The notes below the pieces were generated by a model that was not told the origin of the DNA, made no database searches, and saw only the letters and a program-made list of their open reading frames with translations. A stretch of DNA of 64,000 nucleotides from Larus michahellis (Eukaryota > Chordata > Aves > Charadriiformes > Laridae): the NCBI RefSeq assembly GCF_964199755.1, contig NC_133898.1, positions 110,927,847-110,991,846 of the forward strand. Reading direction: 5' to 3'. The translations under genes were made by a program, and so were the position numbers. Shown here in pieces: positions 56,301 to 63,210 of this stretch (positions are counted from its first letter, which is position 1; every line of letters starts with the position of its first letter).

Positions 56301-56308
56301 GGTGATCG
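14259..56308 (+). CDS. TPO: Thyroid peroxidase, coding exons 1-10 of a gene that continues past the window
   Basis: Heme peroxidase of the thyroid follicular cell apical membrane. It uses H2O2 to iodinate thyroglobulin tyrosines and couple them into thyroid hormone (family knowledge). Ten exons join in phase to 667 codons plus 2 nt with no stop: 14259-14352, 17645-17729, 24184-24353, 26271-26403, 32703-32832, 35485-35691, 42058-42573, 53606-53864, 54355-54525 and 56071-56308. Seen: a hydrophobic signal peptide (about 1-20), a propeptide (to about 111) and the animal heme peroxidase domain (from about 142). Heme-ester Asp238, distal His239, Arg395, Glu398, proximal His493 and Asn578 are present, as are calcium ligands Asp240, Thr321, Phe323, Asp325 and Ser327. 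N-glycosylation sequons include N129, N307 and N342. The residue frame follows human TPO within one residue, which argues against LPO, MPO, EPX or peroxidasin. The FWWEN-type next exon and the C-terminal CCP, EGF and membrane segments are not in the window. Residue numbers assume the first of two possible acceptors at 17645/17648. Confidence 0.95.
14353..17644 (+). other. TPO: TPO intron 1
   Basis: GT-AG intron holding the solo LTR at 15248-15951. 15961-16140 is more GC-rich than its flank and has overlapping short open frames on the minus strand that I could not assign. The rest is AT-rich with no recognised feature. Confidence 0.85.
15248..15951 (-). mobile_element. Solo LTR of an endogenous retrovirus, with 5-bp target duplication
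   Basis: The 704-bp segment begins TGTGGCGGCG and ends CATTTCCACA, so its termini are the inverted repeat TGTGG/CCACA. It is flanked on both sides by TTTCC (15243-15247 and 15952-15956), a 5-bp target-site duplication. On the minus strand AATAAA (15298-15293) lies about 45 bases before the LTR end, which suggests minus orientation. No internal retroviral genes are attached. A 5-bp duplication is typical of ERVL-like and some other groups, so the class is not settled. Confidence 0.8.
17645..17729 (+). CDS. TPO: TPO coding exon 2: propeptide
   Basis: Residues 32-60 (phase 1 in, phase 2 out), containing [10 protein letters not shown], similar to the human propeptide segment with LVDTAMYA. The acceptor is the tandem GAGAAG. 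Using the first AG starts the exon at 17645; using the second starts it at 17648 and removes one Glu without changing frame. The donor is AAAAG|GTAAAAG. It is poorly conserved, as expected for a propeptide, and carries one extra Cys (residue 38). Confidence 0.8.
18943..18992 (-). mobile_element. CR1 3'-end fragment
   Basis: About 50 bases resembling the reverse complement of the CR1 3' UTR (GGTTGAAAGGGACCTCTGGAGGTCA-like core). It is followed directly by a long pyrimidine-rich stretch. Short and diverged, so the limits are approximate. Confidence 0.6.
20011..20070. repeat. Three imperfect copies of a TTTGATTGTTCCATG-type unit
   Basis: The phrase GATTGTTCCAT occurs three times in 60 bases with variable AT-rich spacing. 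This looks like a slippage-derived tandem repeat with no coding content. Confidence 0.7.
23311..23505 (-). mobile_element. CR1 LINE fragment, old
   Basis: Antisense CR1 3' portion with a degenerate AATCACAGAACAG tail, a GACCATCTAGGCCAGTG-like 3' UTR, and a GAGACTCCACAACCTTTCTG segment from the end of ORF2. It is strongly diverged from the CR1 copies at 48 and 62 kb. Confidence 0.75.
24184..24353 (+). CDS. TPO: TPO coding exon 3: propeptide and processing region
   Basis: Residues 60-116 plus one base of codon 117. Contains [13 protein letters not shown] and [14 protein letters not shown], matching the human SFSKLPEP and AAEIMETSIQ segments. It ends ...[10 protein letters not shown]; the KRKR stretch (108-111) falls where human TPO is cleaved to remove its propeptide. 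The acceptor follows TCTCAATTATAG; the donor is ACTG|GTAAAT. Confidence 0.92.
24354..26270 (+). other. TPO: TPO intron 3
   Basis: Short GT-AG intron. AT-rich; a T-run lies near 25320-25342. No repeat or gene recognised. Confidence 0.85.
26271..26403 (+). CDS. TPO: TPO coding exon 4: start of mature enzyme
   Basis: Residues 117-160 plus two bases of codon 161. Contains the sequon NISG at N129, then [14 protein letters not shown] and the [12 protein letters not shown] segment that opens the peroxidase domain in this family. The acceptor follows TTCCTTTCAG; the donor is ACAG|GTATGT. Confidence 0.95.
28997..29106 (-). mobile_element. CR1 LINE, 3' part (left of LTR insertion)
   Basis: Antisense CR1 3' UTR: ATCATAGAATAG tail, TTTGGGTTGGAAAGGACATT, then GATTGCTCAGAGCCCTG. 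It breaks at 29106 and resumes at 30082 after the LTR. The final CCCTG is duplicated on the far side. Confidence 0.88.
29107..30081 (-). mobile_element. Solo LTR inserted in a CR1 element
   Basis: The 975-bp insert begins TGTCACGCCC and ends CCCTTACA. Both sides carry CCCTG (29102-29106 and 30082-30086), a 5-bp target duplication, and removing the insert restores continuous CR1 sequence. On the minus strand a TATATA (29282-29277) precedes AATAAA (29222-29217), which lies 110 bases before the LTR end; this supports minus orientation. Internal tandem repeats lie at 29493-29592 and a purine-rich tract at about 29390-29460. No viral genes are present. Confidence 0.85.
29493..29592. repeat. Three tandem copies of a roughly 34-bp unit inside the LTR
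   Basis: The unit starts AATCTTCCCAGG and continues with a CTTCTTTCTTGG-type stretch. Three imperfect copies follow each other. The repeat lies inside the solo LTR and is probably part of its U3 region if the minus orientation is right. Confidence 0.85.
30082..30640 (-). mobile_element. CR1 LINE, ORF2 end (right of LTR insertion)
   Basis: Continuation of the CR1 at 28997-29106: ACCAACCTGACCTTGAATGT, CTCTGGGCAACTTGTTCCAG, then antisense ORF2 3' sequence to about 30640. It carries internal deletions relative to the other copies (for example near 30460) and has no usable frame. The 5' limit is approximate. Confidence 0.9.
32703..32832 (+). CDS. TPO: TPO coding exon 5: peroxidase domain, [14 protein letters not shown] segment
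   Basis: Residues 161-204, ending in phase 0. Contains [19 protein letters not shown] and QPRGW, almost the same as human TPO. The acceptor is strong (long T-rich tract, CCAG). The donor is TTG|GTTAGA, a weak match to GTRAGT. Reading through the donor stays open until a stop at 32953-32955, so intron retention would append about 40 unrelated residues and truncate the enzyme. Confidence 0.95.
32833..35484 (+). other. TPO: TPO intron 5
   Basis: Starts with the weak donor GTTAGA. 33000-33240 is a GC-rich patch of unknown origin, followed by an old CR1 fragment (33285-33545). The remainder is AT-rich, with nothing recognised. Confidence 0.85.
33285..33545 (+). mobile_element. CR1 LINE 3' fragment, old
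   Basis: Sense CR1: GACACAGCAAGCGGCAATGG, later GGCTTGATGGGGCTCTGAAT, and a 3' end GTTCCCTTCCAGCCTAG...GATTTTATGATTC. Diverged and non-coding; the left boundary is uncertain. Confidence 0.72.
35485..35691 (+). CDS. TPO: TPO coding exon 6: distal heme pocket
   Basis: Residues 205-273, phase 0 at both ends (69 codons). Contains [16 protein letters not shown] with heme-linked Asp238, distal His239 and calcium ligand Asp240, followed by [14 protein letters not shown]. The acceptor is CTTCCCAG; the donor is GAG|GTAAGA. Confidence 0.97.
35692..42057 (+). other. TPO: TPO intron 6
   Basis: 6.4-kb GT-AG intron. A 15-bp tandem duplication (AAACTTTCATAGACC) lies near 39260-39289, and T-runs lie near 39666 and 40690. 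No CR1 or LTR was recognised here. An open frame before the 42058 acceptor is chance read-in. Confidence 0.85.
42058..42573 (+). CDS. TPO: TPO coding exon 7: large central peroxidase exon
   Basis: Residues 274-445, phase 0 at both ends (172 codons). Contains [15 protein letters not shown], the calcium loop [13 protein letters not shown] (Thr321, Phe323, Asp325, Ser327), GDSRSSEV with Arg395 and heme-linked Glu398, and [16 protein letters not shown] sequence. Sequons occur at N277, N307, N342 and N379. The acceptor is a T-rich tract ending TATGCAG; the donor is CAG|GTTGGC, which is weak. An open frame continues on both sides of the exon, but homology stops at these sites. Confidence 0.97.
44045..44819 (-). 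mobile_element. Probable solo LTR
   Basis: Begins TGTTATGTCCCGGCCCG and ends TCTTTCACA. On the minus strand AATAAA (44151-44146) lies about 101 bases from the end, the same layout as the LTR at 29107. The flanking 5-mers are CCCTC and CCCCC, so the target duplication is only 4 of 5 and the right edge is uncertain. No retroviral genes are attached. Confidence 0.6.
45571..45617. repeat. AT-rich microsatellite
   Basis: TATATATG-type repeats with interruptions. Nothing else is seen. Confidence 0.75.
48486..51010 (-). mobile_element. CR1 LINE, young, 5'-truncated, antisense to TPO
   Basis: About 2.5 kb of CR1 lying antisense in TPO intron 7. Its 3' end (left side) has three copies of the tail unit TCACGGAA (as read on +) at 48486-48511. 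An 88-base 3' UTR follows, then ORF2. The 5' end breaks off near 51010 inside the endonuclease region, with a partial frame still readable upstream of the first Met. The intact ORF suggests recent insertion. Truncation removes ORF1 and the endonuclease N-terminus, so it cannot be autonomous. Confidence 0.95.
48575..50935 (-). CDS. CR1 ORF2: partial endonuclease plus reverse transcriptase
   Basis: Uninterrupted 786-codon frame. Residues 1-72 are the C-terminal half of an APE-type endonuclease (GDFNFPD at 2-8, SDHE at 70-73). The reverse transcriptase fills the middle: [13 protein letters not shown] (about 362-374), YLDLSKAFD with Asp434 (about 432-440), [15 protein letters not shown] (about 489-503) and the catalytic FADDT (520-524). 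The C-terminal LINE region ends at a stop just before the 3' UTR. The full protein would also carry the rest of the endonuclease (residues before Met1 are encoded but truncated). This is a transposon remnant, not a host gene; expression from this copy is doubtful. Confidence 0.92.
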   Translation of the reverse strand: MGDFNFPDVRWEYYTAEREQSRRFLECVEDNFLTQLVKEPTRGSALLDLLFVNREGLVGDVKVGGRLGQSDHEMIEFSILGEGRRGASKTATLDFRRADFSLFRSMVESVPWEAVLKSKGAQESWSYFKQVLLEAQEKAIPMSRKTSRRGRRPAWLNRELWLDLRKKRQAYILWKRGLATYEDYQDITKLCRGKIRRAKAQSELSLATAVKDNKKRFFQYINRKRKTRENIGPLMNETGALVVEDTEKAELLNAFFSSVFTDKAVPHASHTLEARGKVWREEDFPLVEEDRVRDHLAKLDIRKSMGPDGMHPRVLRELADVIARPLSIVFARSWGTGEVPEDWRKADITPIFKKGKKEDPGNYRPVSLTSVPGKVMERLILDVVSKHIEEQEVIGSGQHGFTKGKSCLTNLIAIYDVITGWLDEGRAVDVIYLDLSKAFDTVSHNILIRKLRKYGLDEVTVRWIESWLSDRTQRVVISGTESSWRPVTSGVPQGSILGPILFNIFINDLDEGTECILSKFADDTKLGGVADTPEGCAAIQRDLDRLESWAEKNLMRFNKSKCRVLHLGRKNAKHQYMLGADMLGSSSEEKDLGVLVDSKLSMSQQCALVAKKANGILGCIGKTVASRSREVILPLYSALVRPQLEYCVQFWAPQFKRDRELLERVQRRATKMIMGLEHLPYEERLKELGLFSLEKRRLRGDLINVYKYLKGGFKEDGARLFSMVPSDRTRGNGHKLEHRKFCSNTRKNFFTVRVTEHWNRLPREVVESPSLEIFKTRLDAALRDVL
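51621..52024 (-). mobile_element. CR1 LINE, short copy of the same young subfamily
   Basis: Antisense CR1 3' end, nearly the same as the first 400 bases of the copy at 48486, and in the same orientation. The tail TCACAGAATCACAGAGTCAC lies at 51621. The last 74 codons of ORF2 remain open (51710-51934). About 8 bases are missing relative to the longer copy near 51945. It is truncated at 52024. Confidence 0.95.
52471..52498. repeat. 28-bp perfect palindrome with an adjacent half copy
   Basis: TTTCTTCATATATTAATATATGAAGAAA is summarised here as arms TTTCTTCATATATT and their complement, with no loop. A further direct copy of the left arm follows at 52502-52517. AT-rich, so cruciform or slippage origin is plausible. 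Confidence 0.9.
53606..53864 (+). CDS. TPO: TPO coding exon 8: proximal heme histidine
   Basis: Residues 446-531 plus one base. At 259 nt it equals the size I recall for human exon 9. Contains [16 protein letters not shown] and [19 protein letters not shown] with proximal His493. The acceptor is TTTCTTTCAG; the donor is GAAG|GTATGG. Confidence 0.97.
53865..54354 (+). other. TPO: TPO intron 8
   Basis: 490-base GT-AG intron, the shortest in the window. Nothing else is recognised. Confidence 0.9.
54355..54525 (+). CDS. TPO: TPO coding exon 9 (equivalent of human exon 10)
   Basis: Residues 532-588 plus one base of codon 589. The 171 nt equals human exon 10, which is skipped in the human TPO-2 isoform. 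Contains [31 protein letters not shown] and [13 protein letters not shown] with Asn578, the partner of the proximal His. The donor CCAG|GTCTAT is poor, and skipping this exon would keep the frame. Confidence 0.96.
54526..56070 (+). other. TPO: TPO intron 9
   Basis: Starts with the poor donor GTCTAT. Contains a (GT)n run near 55592-55609 and a mildly GC-rich patch at 54770-54960. No gene or known repeat is seen. Confidence 0.85.
55592..55609. repeat. GT dinucleotide microsatellite
   Basis: About nine GT units in an otherwise unremarkable stretch of intron. Confidence 0.85.
56071..56308 (+). CDS. TPO: TPO coding exon 10, last coding exon in the window
   Basis: Residues 589-667 plus two bases of the next codon. 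Contains [37 protein letters not shown] and the QMKALRDGD segment. An NVT sequon lies at N616. The split codon begins CG, so it encodes Arg, as in other animal peroxidases, where human TPO has Trp. The acceptor is ATATTTACAG; the donor ATCG|GTGAGT is strong. The following exon was searched for by its Trp-Trp codons and is not present before 64000. Confidence 0.96.
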
Positions 56309-57394
56309 GTGAGTTTATTCATGCTATTGAATGATTTGTGTAATATGCAGAATCAACGGAGATTTTACAGATACATGAGAACACTTCCCAGAACACAGGA
56401 CAACATGATACTTAAACAGGCTTTAAACAAACTATTGCCTGTCACTTGTACGTTTTCAGCTTTGCTTCTTCAGTTTTCTTGGGTGAGCTTTTACTTATTC
56501 TTCTTCGATCTGTATATAATTTCAATTCCAGATGATATGGAGATTGTTTCTGTGGTATTGAGATGCCCAACTTTGCACTCCTGGTGGAAATACAAGGTGC
56601 CACCAGTAGTTAATTGTGCCAGGGACAGCTAACGTTTGTGTGGATGGATGTAGTTCTGTGCAGGCTTTAGCTAATCCAGTCCCTGAGGGCTACAGCGGGC
56701 TCAGGGTCCTTAACTGGAAGAACCTCAAAATTTTCCATGACAACCACAGCAAATCAGAAGGGATAGGCAGAGAGCTGTAATTCAGGCTTCCTAGAGGGGA
56801 TAATAAAAACACCATGTACCTAGTCTTAGGTGAACTGGGACTGCAGAGTGCTCCCAGAACTGCCTCATTGGACATAGCATGGTATGTCCTTTCACCCAAC
56901 GCGGCACAACCACCACCAGGGTCTTGTGCCAGTTCAATCCGCTGCACCAGGAAGGCAGAAGAAATGCAGCTTCAGGTCACAAAGGGGTGCAAAATGCAGT
57001 TTATGTCTTCCTTCTGCTCCTGAATTAATTATAAAACCAGCCTTTTTTTCATTTCTGTCATGTACTTGTGGCAGTAATTTTGAATCTCATGAGAAGACTA
57101 ATTTTAAACTGCTCATACCGTGCTAGCAATGGTGGTTTAAGTACATCTGGTCCTTACGCTCACCTTTAAGCTCCTCTCATAAGTCACTGTTGTGGAAAGA
57201 AACCATTATGTAAATAAGCATCCGAGGTAGAATTTAAATCTGAACTTTAAAAAATGTTAATTAATTAGCTCACAGGAAAAAGCGATGTTAATCATAAAGG
57301 TGGTGTCTTATTAGCACAAACTGTATAGAAAACAAACATTCCACTCAGCGGTGTTAAAAACATGGTTGAAAATCTTCTGAATAGGCATACTTGA

Positions 57395-57450
57395 CCCTAT
57401 CTGGGGAAGGATAATTTATCAAGGCCCTTCCAGCCTTGTTTCTATGATTC
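57395..57450 (+). mobile_element. CR1 3'-end fragment, very short
   Basis: About 55 bases ending AAGGCCCTTCCAGCCTTGTT and TTCTATGATTC, the CR1 3' terminal pattern. Weak match. Confidence 0.5.
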
Positions 57451-58246
57451 AGTGCTTTAAAATACTTCTTATTATTCAGTGTCTTATGATACTACTAGCC
57501 TTAATTAAACTTAAGCATAATTAAACATTAACTTCAAATTGAGAAAAAGAGAGTTCTAATAATAAAAGAATTTCCCAAGTTTCTGCCACAAAGTTTGTGT
57601 CAGCTAACTCAAACGTGAAATAGTATTGTCATTAATACTATGATAAGGAAGTACCTATGAGAAGTTAGAAGTACATAAAAACGTTATAGTTGTCACAGAG
57701 TAAGTACAAGAATGGAAAAGTCTAACAGTCATTGCAACACCTTGTCAGATAGAGTACTGGGTAGTGTCTATATCTGCACTAGTAAGACTACATGCTTACT
57801 AGATACCCTAATTGACACATCAGTAAGTAAGGATTTCAAAACATCTCCTCTAACATATTTGTTTAAGTTCAGAAATCATGTCTAAGTGGAATTTTTTCAC
57901 TGACTGTTCTCCATCCTGATAGCCTTAAAATTTTTTGTCAGTAATCTGACAGAACACAAAGGGTTTTCTTTTTACAATGTACTAAATTCGGGCACTGTCT
58001 TAATCTCAGACAAATCGCCTGGAACAAACTGTTTCTGTTCCACTGGCCTTGACTTTCTTTTTCCATCTCTTCCTACTCTGAATCCTTCTGTGATCTCAGG
58101 GTTTGATTTAAGATTTAAATGCAGGTTATTGAGATTTAAACACAGGGTAATGGAAACTATCTGTCAGTCACTGAGGAGAACTGCTCTGGAGCTGACCCGA
58201 CCCACAGCGGAGCCACAGATCTTGGTGCACTGGGGGTTTTCCTGAG

Positions 58247-59335
58247 GTGGGGAAATCCTGGGGCAGCGGAGAGACACACGTCAGGATGGCGGGCACTCAT
58301 CTGAGAGCAAAGGCTGCAGCTCCAGCTGGGGGGTCTGCACCATCTACAGCAGCGGTGGCCGATGCCCCCACCCAGATGGAGCTGCTGAAGGGAGAGGCTG
58401 CAGTGCAGATCTCAGACTGCAGAAGGTTCCTGGACCTTTCTCCTGGGCCAGGGATAGGCACAGACCTGCCTGCAAAAGGTGGGCCCAGGTGGAGGACCTC
58501 CTGCAGCAGGTGGGTGAGCTGCAGGAGGGGATGAGGAGGCTGCGTAGCATCAGGGAGGCTGAGAAGGAGATAGACAGCTGGTTCCAAGCACAGTCTGCAG
58601 TGGACCGACAGCCCACAGCCTAACAACCAAAAACTCCCCAATCAGCACACAGAGAAGGGAGGTGGGCCAGTAAGACAGAAGAATGGAAGCTTGCGATGGT
58701 AAGGACCAGCAAGAGGAGAGAATTCCCCTTGAAACCTTGCAGAACCGCATCACTACTCTGCAGAGTGAAGAGGAAAGACCAGTTACATCAGGAGAGACAC
58801 TGGAGCTGAGTAAGGCAGCCCGAGCTGCTCCCCCTATAACAACCAGTGCAACTAAGAAAAGGTGATGGGTGACAGTAGTAGGTGATTCTCTTCTGAGAGG
58901 TACGGAGGCACCCGTTTGCTGACCTGACACACTCTCTAGAGAGGTGTGCTGCTCACCGGGGGCTCATATTGGGGATGTCACCGAGACATTAACAACCCTT
59001 GTACCGCCTGCTGAGTATTATCCACTGCTGTTGTTTCACATGAGCACCAGTGATACCGCCAGGAGTATCAAGAAGGATTACAGAGCCTGGGAGTGGTGGT
59101 AAGGGACTCTGGAGCACAGGTAGTTTTTTTAGCAATCCTCCTGGTCAAAGGGAAGGGGTTTGAAAGGAGCAGTCGAATCTGTTGAGTTAACAAATGGTTA
59201 CAGGACTGGTGCCACAGTCGGTGGCATAGCTGGTGCCAGCTATAGATGCCCAGGGCCTGGAAAAGGATCACAGGTCAGCAGGAGAGCACCTGGAGTGCAG
59301 CACAAAGAAATTCCAGCCAATCCAGCCAGTAAGTC
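58247..59335 (+). pseudogene. CR1 ORF1 remnant
   Basis: Broken frames. The first part (58247-58620) includes a Leu/Glu-rich segment of the kind predicted to form a coiled coil (QVGELQEGMRRLR in a shifted frame). The second part from about 58870 encodes VVGDSLLRGTEAPVC, the GDS-containing start of the esterase-like (SGNH-type) domain reported for CR1 ORF1 proteins. An in-frame stop and frameshifts prevent a full product. Confidence 0.75.
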
Positions 59336-59344
59336 AGTTTCATC

Positions 59345-62010
59345 GGGGGCTCGACTTAAATCCCTCTATGCAAACGCACATAGCATGAGGAATAAACAAG
59401 AAGAGTTAGAGACATGCGCACACCTGTAGGGCTATGATCTTATTGGCGTCACAGAGACATGGTGGGATGGCCTTTACGACTGGCATGTTGGAATGGAGGA
59501 ATACAGGCTTTTTGGGAAGGACAGGCAAGGGAGATGAGGAGGGGGTGTCACCCTTTATGTCAATGACCAGCTGGAGTGCATGGAGCTCTGTCTGGGGACA
59601 GATGAGCAGCTGACTGAGAGCTTATGGGTCAGGATTAAAGGGAAGGCAGGGACAGGTGACATTACAGTGGGGGTCTGCAACAGACCACCAGACCAGGAAG
59701 ACCAAGGCCCTCTATAGACAGATAGGAGCAGTCTCAGGTTCACAAGCCCTGGCCCTCATGGAGGACCTCAGCCACCCCTGTATCTGTTGGGAGGGACAAC
59801 ACAGCAGGACATAAGCAATCCAGGAGGTTCCTGGAATGCATTGATGATAACTTCCTTCTCCAAGCGATAGAGGAGCCAAAAAGGAGAAGTTGTTCTCACT
59901 TTGTTCTCACCAACAATGATGGTGATGGGAGGGTGGGGCAGAATGTGGAGCTCAAGGGCAGCCTTGGCTGCAGTGACTGTGAAATGGAGTTCAAGATCCT
60001 TAGGGCAGCAAGGAGGCTGCACAGCAAGCTCACTATCCTGGACTTCAGCAGAGCAGGCTTTGGCCTCTTCAGGGACCTGCTTGGTGAGTACCATGGGATA
60101 AAACCCTGTAGGGAAGAGGAGCCCAAGAAAGCTGGCTAATATTCAAGGATCACCTCCTCCAAGCTCAGGAGCAACGCATCCCAGCAAAGAGGAAGTCATG
60201 AGGCCTCTATGGATGAACAAGGAGCACCTGGAGAAACTCAGACTCAGAAAGGAAGTCTACAGAGGGTGGAAGCCTGGGAGTAATTCAGAGAAATTGTCTG
60301 AGCAGCCAGGGATCAGCTTAGGAAAGCTAAAGCCCTGATGGAATTACATCTGGCCAAGGATGCCAAGGGCAACAAGAAAAGCTTCTATAGACATGTCAGT
60401 GATAAAAGGAAGACTACAGAAAATGTAGGCCCTCTCTGGAAGGAAACAGGAGACCACTTTACCAGGGATATGGGGAAGGCTGAGGTACTCAATGACTTTT
60501 TTGCCTGTGTTCATCAGCTACACAGTGGGCTCTAGCCACGCTGCCCAAGTCGCAGAAAGCAAAGACAGGGAATGCGAGAATTAAGAACTTCCCACTGTGG
60601 GAGAAGATCATATTCAAGACCATCTGAGGAACCTGAAAGTGCACAAATCCATGGGACCTGATGAGTTGCATTTGTGGGTGCTGAGGGAACTGGTGAATGA
60701 AGTTGCTAAACCACTATACATCATATTTGAAAAGCTGTGGCAGTCTGGTGAAGTTCCCACTGACTGGAAAAGGGGAAACATAACACCCATTTTTAAAAAG
60801 GGAAAAAAACAAAACTCAGGGAACTACAGGACAGTCAGTCTCCCCTCCATGCCTGGCAAGATCATGTAGCATATCCTTCTGGAAACTCTGCTTGGGCACA
60901 TGGAACACAAGGAGGTGATCAGTGACAGACAACATGGCTTCACTAAGGGCAAATCATGCCTGCACCGATTTGGTGGTCTTCTATGACAGGGTTACATTGG
61001 TGGATTGGTGCATTGGTGGATAAGAGGAGAGAAACTGACATCATCTGCCTGGACTGGTGCAAAGCATTTGACGCTGTCCTGCACAACATCTTGGCCTCTA
61101 AATTGAAGAGACCTGGATTTGACGGATGGACCACTTGGTGGATAAGGAATTGGCTGCATGGTTGCACTCAAAGAGTTGTGGTTAACGGCTCGATGTCCAA
61201 GTGGCGACCAGTGACAAGTGGCGTTCCTCAGGGGTCAGTACTGGCACTGGTGCTGTTTAACATCCTTCTTGGTGACATCGACAGTGGGACTGAGTCCACC
61301 CTCCGTAAGTTTGCTGACAAAAAACAAGTTCTGTGGTATGGTTGACACCCTGGAGGGAAGGGATATCATCCAGAGGGACCTGGACAGGCTGGGCAGAGAA
61401 CAGATTGAGTGTAGCCCTGAAGAGAAAGTCTTGGGGGTGCTGGTGGATGAGAAGCTCAACATGGGCCAGCAATGTTCACTCACAGCCCAGAAAGCCAACC
61501 TCATCCTGGGCTGCATCAAAATAAGCGTGGCCAGCAGGTAGAGGGAGATGATTCTACTCCCCTACTCCGCACTCGTGAGACCCCACCTGGAGTACTGTGT
61601 TCAGCTCTGGAGTCCTCAGCACAGGAAAGACATGGACCTGTTGGAGCAAGTCCAGAGCAGGGTCACAAAAATTATCAGAGGGCTGGAGCACCTCTCCTAT
61701 GAGGACAGGCTGAGAGAGTTGGGGTTGTTCAGCCTGGAGAAGAGAAGGCTCTGGGGACACCTTGTACCAGCCTTCCAGTATCTGAAGGGGGCCTACAGGA
61801 AAGATGGAGAGAGACTCTTTATGAGGGAGTGTTGAGGGGTAACTGTTTTAAACTGAAAGTGGATAGATTTTGATTAGATATTAGGAAGAAATTTTTTACT
61901 GTGAGGGTGGTGAGACACTGAACAAGCTGCCCAGGGAAGCTGTTGAGGCCCCATCCCTGGAGGTGTTCAAGGCCAGGTTGGGTGGGGCTTTATGTAACCT
62001 GCTGTAGTGG
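59345..62010 (+). pseudogene. CR1 ORF2 remnant (endonuclease and reverse transcriptase)
   Basis: Starts with LKSLYANAHSMRNKQEEL and, after a stop, GVTETWWDG (endonuclease). It continues with [34 protein letters not shown] and [16 protein letters not shown] (reverse transcriptase). The catalytic FADD is damaged (FADKK, about 61310) and about 130 bases after it are missing compared with the 48-kb copy. Many stops and shifts; non-functional. Confidence 0.88.
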
Positions 62011-62740
62011 GAGGTGTGCCTGCCCATGGCAGGGGGATTGGAACTAGATAATCTTTAAGGTCCCTTCCAAACCAAACCATTCTATGATTCTATGATTTGC
62101 AATAGTTGAGCAAAAATTCTGAAGGTGACTTTGTCATTCTTTGTCTATGGGGCTTGTGGCTCTTTTTTTTTTTTCTTTTTTTCCTTTTCTTTCTTTCTTT
62201 TTTAAATCTAACTCTCTAAAATTCACCTATAAAATTTTGGTCACCTAATACAGACCTGTTGGAGCAACCTTTGTTAGAGTAAAAACCTATCTGCTGGGTA
62301 GATTAAAAAATAATTTTCTTCTCAAGCCTTCTCAGCAGTGTAGATAAAACTGAATTTTGTGATGAAAGTAGAATAGGTTTTAACGTACCTGAAAGGGAAA
62401 TGACAGGTGTAGGAGAGCTGAGTGGAACAAAGTTTCCGATGGCTTTGGTAATGGGAAGGGTCATGTGAACAGTCAGTGAGATTTCAGGATGCTCTGAGAA
62501 GTTTGGGAAGAGTGTGCAGGTGAGGGCTAGGAGGAAGGCATCTTTATTTTTTTCTGTGTCCAGCCCCTCCTTCTTTCCTGCATTTCTTGTCACAGTGCTG
62601 CTGGGGTGTGGGATGTTCACTCCATCCCTGGTCCCGTGGATTGCCTCCTCCTCCAATAAAGGCTAAGTGGGACAGGTTTATCCCCAAATTTTCCTGCTGT
62701 AGGTAACTATTTGCCTGTAAATAAAGACAGTTTTCCAAAA

Positions 62741-63210
62741 TTTGTTGGAACGGGTCCAGCAGAGGGCCACAAAGATGATCAGAGGGCTGGAGCACCTATA
62801 CTATGAGGACAGGCTGAGAGAGCTGGGGTTGTTCAGCCTGGAGAAGAGAAGGCTCCAGGGAGACCTTATAGCAGCCTTCCAGTACCTAAAGGGGGCCTAC
62901 AGGAAAGATGGGGAGGGGCTCTTTATTAGGGAGTGTTATGATAGTAAACGGGGTAACGGCCTCAAATTGAAAGAGGGTAGATTTAGATTGGATATCAGGA
63001 AAAAATTCTTTACTGTAAGGACAATGAGGCACTGGAACAGGTTGCCTGGGGAAGCTATGGATGCCCCATCCCTGGAAGTGTTCAAGGCCAGGCTGGATGA
63101 GGCTTTAAACAGCCTGGTCTAGTGGGAGGTGTCCCTGCCCATGGCAGGGGGGTTGGAACTAGGTGATCTTCAAGGTCCCTTCCAACCTAAACCATTCTGT
63201 GATTCTGTGA
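62741..63210 (+). mobile_element. CR1 LINE, 5'-truncated 3' end
   Basis: Sense CR1 starting TTGGAACGGGTCCAGCAGAG and ending with the 3' UTR and tail CATTCTGTGATTCTGTGA. The ORF2 end is still open for about 126 codons (62742-63122), so this copy is fairly young. It is related to, but distinct from, the 3' end of the neighbouring long CR1. Confidence 0.93.

Larger units (their letters stand above)
58175..62095 (+). mobile_element. CR1 LINE, near full length but decayed
   Basis: About 3.9 kb in the sense of TPO, with the order expected of a complete CR1: a GC-rich 5' region, ORF1 remnant, ORF2 remnant, 3' UTR, and the tail ATTCTATGATTCTATGA ending at 62095. Stops and frameshifts occur throughout. 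The exact 5' start is uncertain by tens of bases. It belongs to a different, older subfamily than the copies at 48 and 51 kb, judging by the 3' UTR and tail sequence. Confidence 0.9.

Noticed and set aside
56572..56590. TGGTGGAAATAC as the next TPO exon (Trp-Trp codons)
   Set aside because: The surrounding codons do not match the expected peroxidase sequence and no acceptor precedes it.
58247..58534. 95-codon frame as a possible host gene
   Set aside because: It lies at the 5' end of a CR1 and matches the ORF1 position, so it was assigned to the transposon.
59455..59470. Another Trp-Trp codon pair as a TPO exon
   Set aside because: It is the TETWWDG motif of the CR1 endonuclease.
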